DNA of 13,906 bases, taken from assembly GCA_019243595.1 (NCBI GenBank), contig JAFAUA010000118.1, positions 1-13,906 of the forward strand. Direction: 5' to 3'. Source of the stretch: Acidimicrobiia bacterium. Its GTDB lineage: Bacteria; Actinomycetota; Acidimicrobiia; Acidimicrobiales; AC-14. A program made the position numbers and the translations under genes. The stretch's first letter is position 1; every line of letters starts with the position of its first letter. Below the pieces are notes generated by a model, which was not told the DNA's origin, did not search any database, and saw only the letters and a list, made by a program, of their open reading frames with translations. Of this stretch, positions 13,904 to 13,906 are shown in pieces.

Positions 13904-13906
13904 CGT

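Overview
The window is high-GC, densely packed bacterial DNA. It carries a WhiB-family iron-sulfur regulator, two coenzyme F420 genes (cofD, cofE) and an LCP-type protein ending in a LytR_C domain. Many starts are GTG and look leaderless. This combination points to an actinobacterium; an Acidimicrobiia-like lineage is my guess from the protein style and cannot be proven from the sequence. I see no rRNA, tRNA, CRISPR array, insertion sequence or other mobile element.

Layout. (1) 2-532: the end of an LCP (LytR-CpsA-Psr) cell-wall ligase. (2) 569-4474: a tight four-gene unit on the plus strand: rmlD (last step of dTDP-rhamnose synthesis), ugd (UDP-glucuronate), uxs (UDP-xylose) and a family 2 glycosyltransferase resembling rhamnosyltransferases. 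It ends in a hairpin plus an intrinsic terminator. (3) 4640-7430: a membrane-anchored His-rich protein of unknown function, translationally coupled to a mannose-1-phosphate guanylyltransferase-like enzyme and then a GalE-like epimerase. (4) 7427-9030, minus strand: cofD-cofE, which attach the phospholactyl-type group and the first glutamate(s) of F420. The unit converges on the epimerase with a 4-nt stop-codon overlap. (5) 9031-9172: a divergent regulatory region with four CTGTGG elements at regular spacing, then whiB (9173-9484). (6) 9542-11050: a coiled-coil protein of unknown function and a SAM-dependent methyltransferase. (7) 11051-13021, minus strand: a large DUF2142-type membrane protein with a central beta-rich insert, abutting the methyltransferase stop. 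(8) 13094-13903: a Wzm/TagG-type ABC-2 permease for polysaccharide export, whose ATPase partner would lie beyond the window.

Functionally this is mostly an envelope-polysaccharide region. It supplies nucleotide sugars (dTDP-rhamnose, UDP-glucuronate, UDP-xylose, probably GDP-mannose and a 4-epimerised UDP-sugar), a glycosyltransferase, a candidate GT-C-like membrane protein, an exporter and an LCP ligase that could attach the product to the wall. The F420 genes and whiB form a redox-related island inside it.

Two architectural themes stand out. Most first genes of transcription units have a TANNNT box 7-11 nt before the start codon and little or no Shine-Dalgarno sequence, which suggests leaderless mRNAs. 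Downstream genes are joined mainly by 4-nt GTGA/ATGA overlaps. Several of the longest open frames start far upstream of the true gene starts, so I re-chose starts for the nucleotidyltransferase, the epimerase, cofE, cofD, the glycosyltransferase and the permease.
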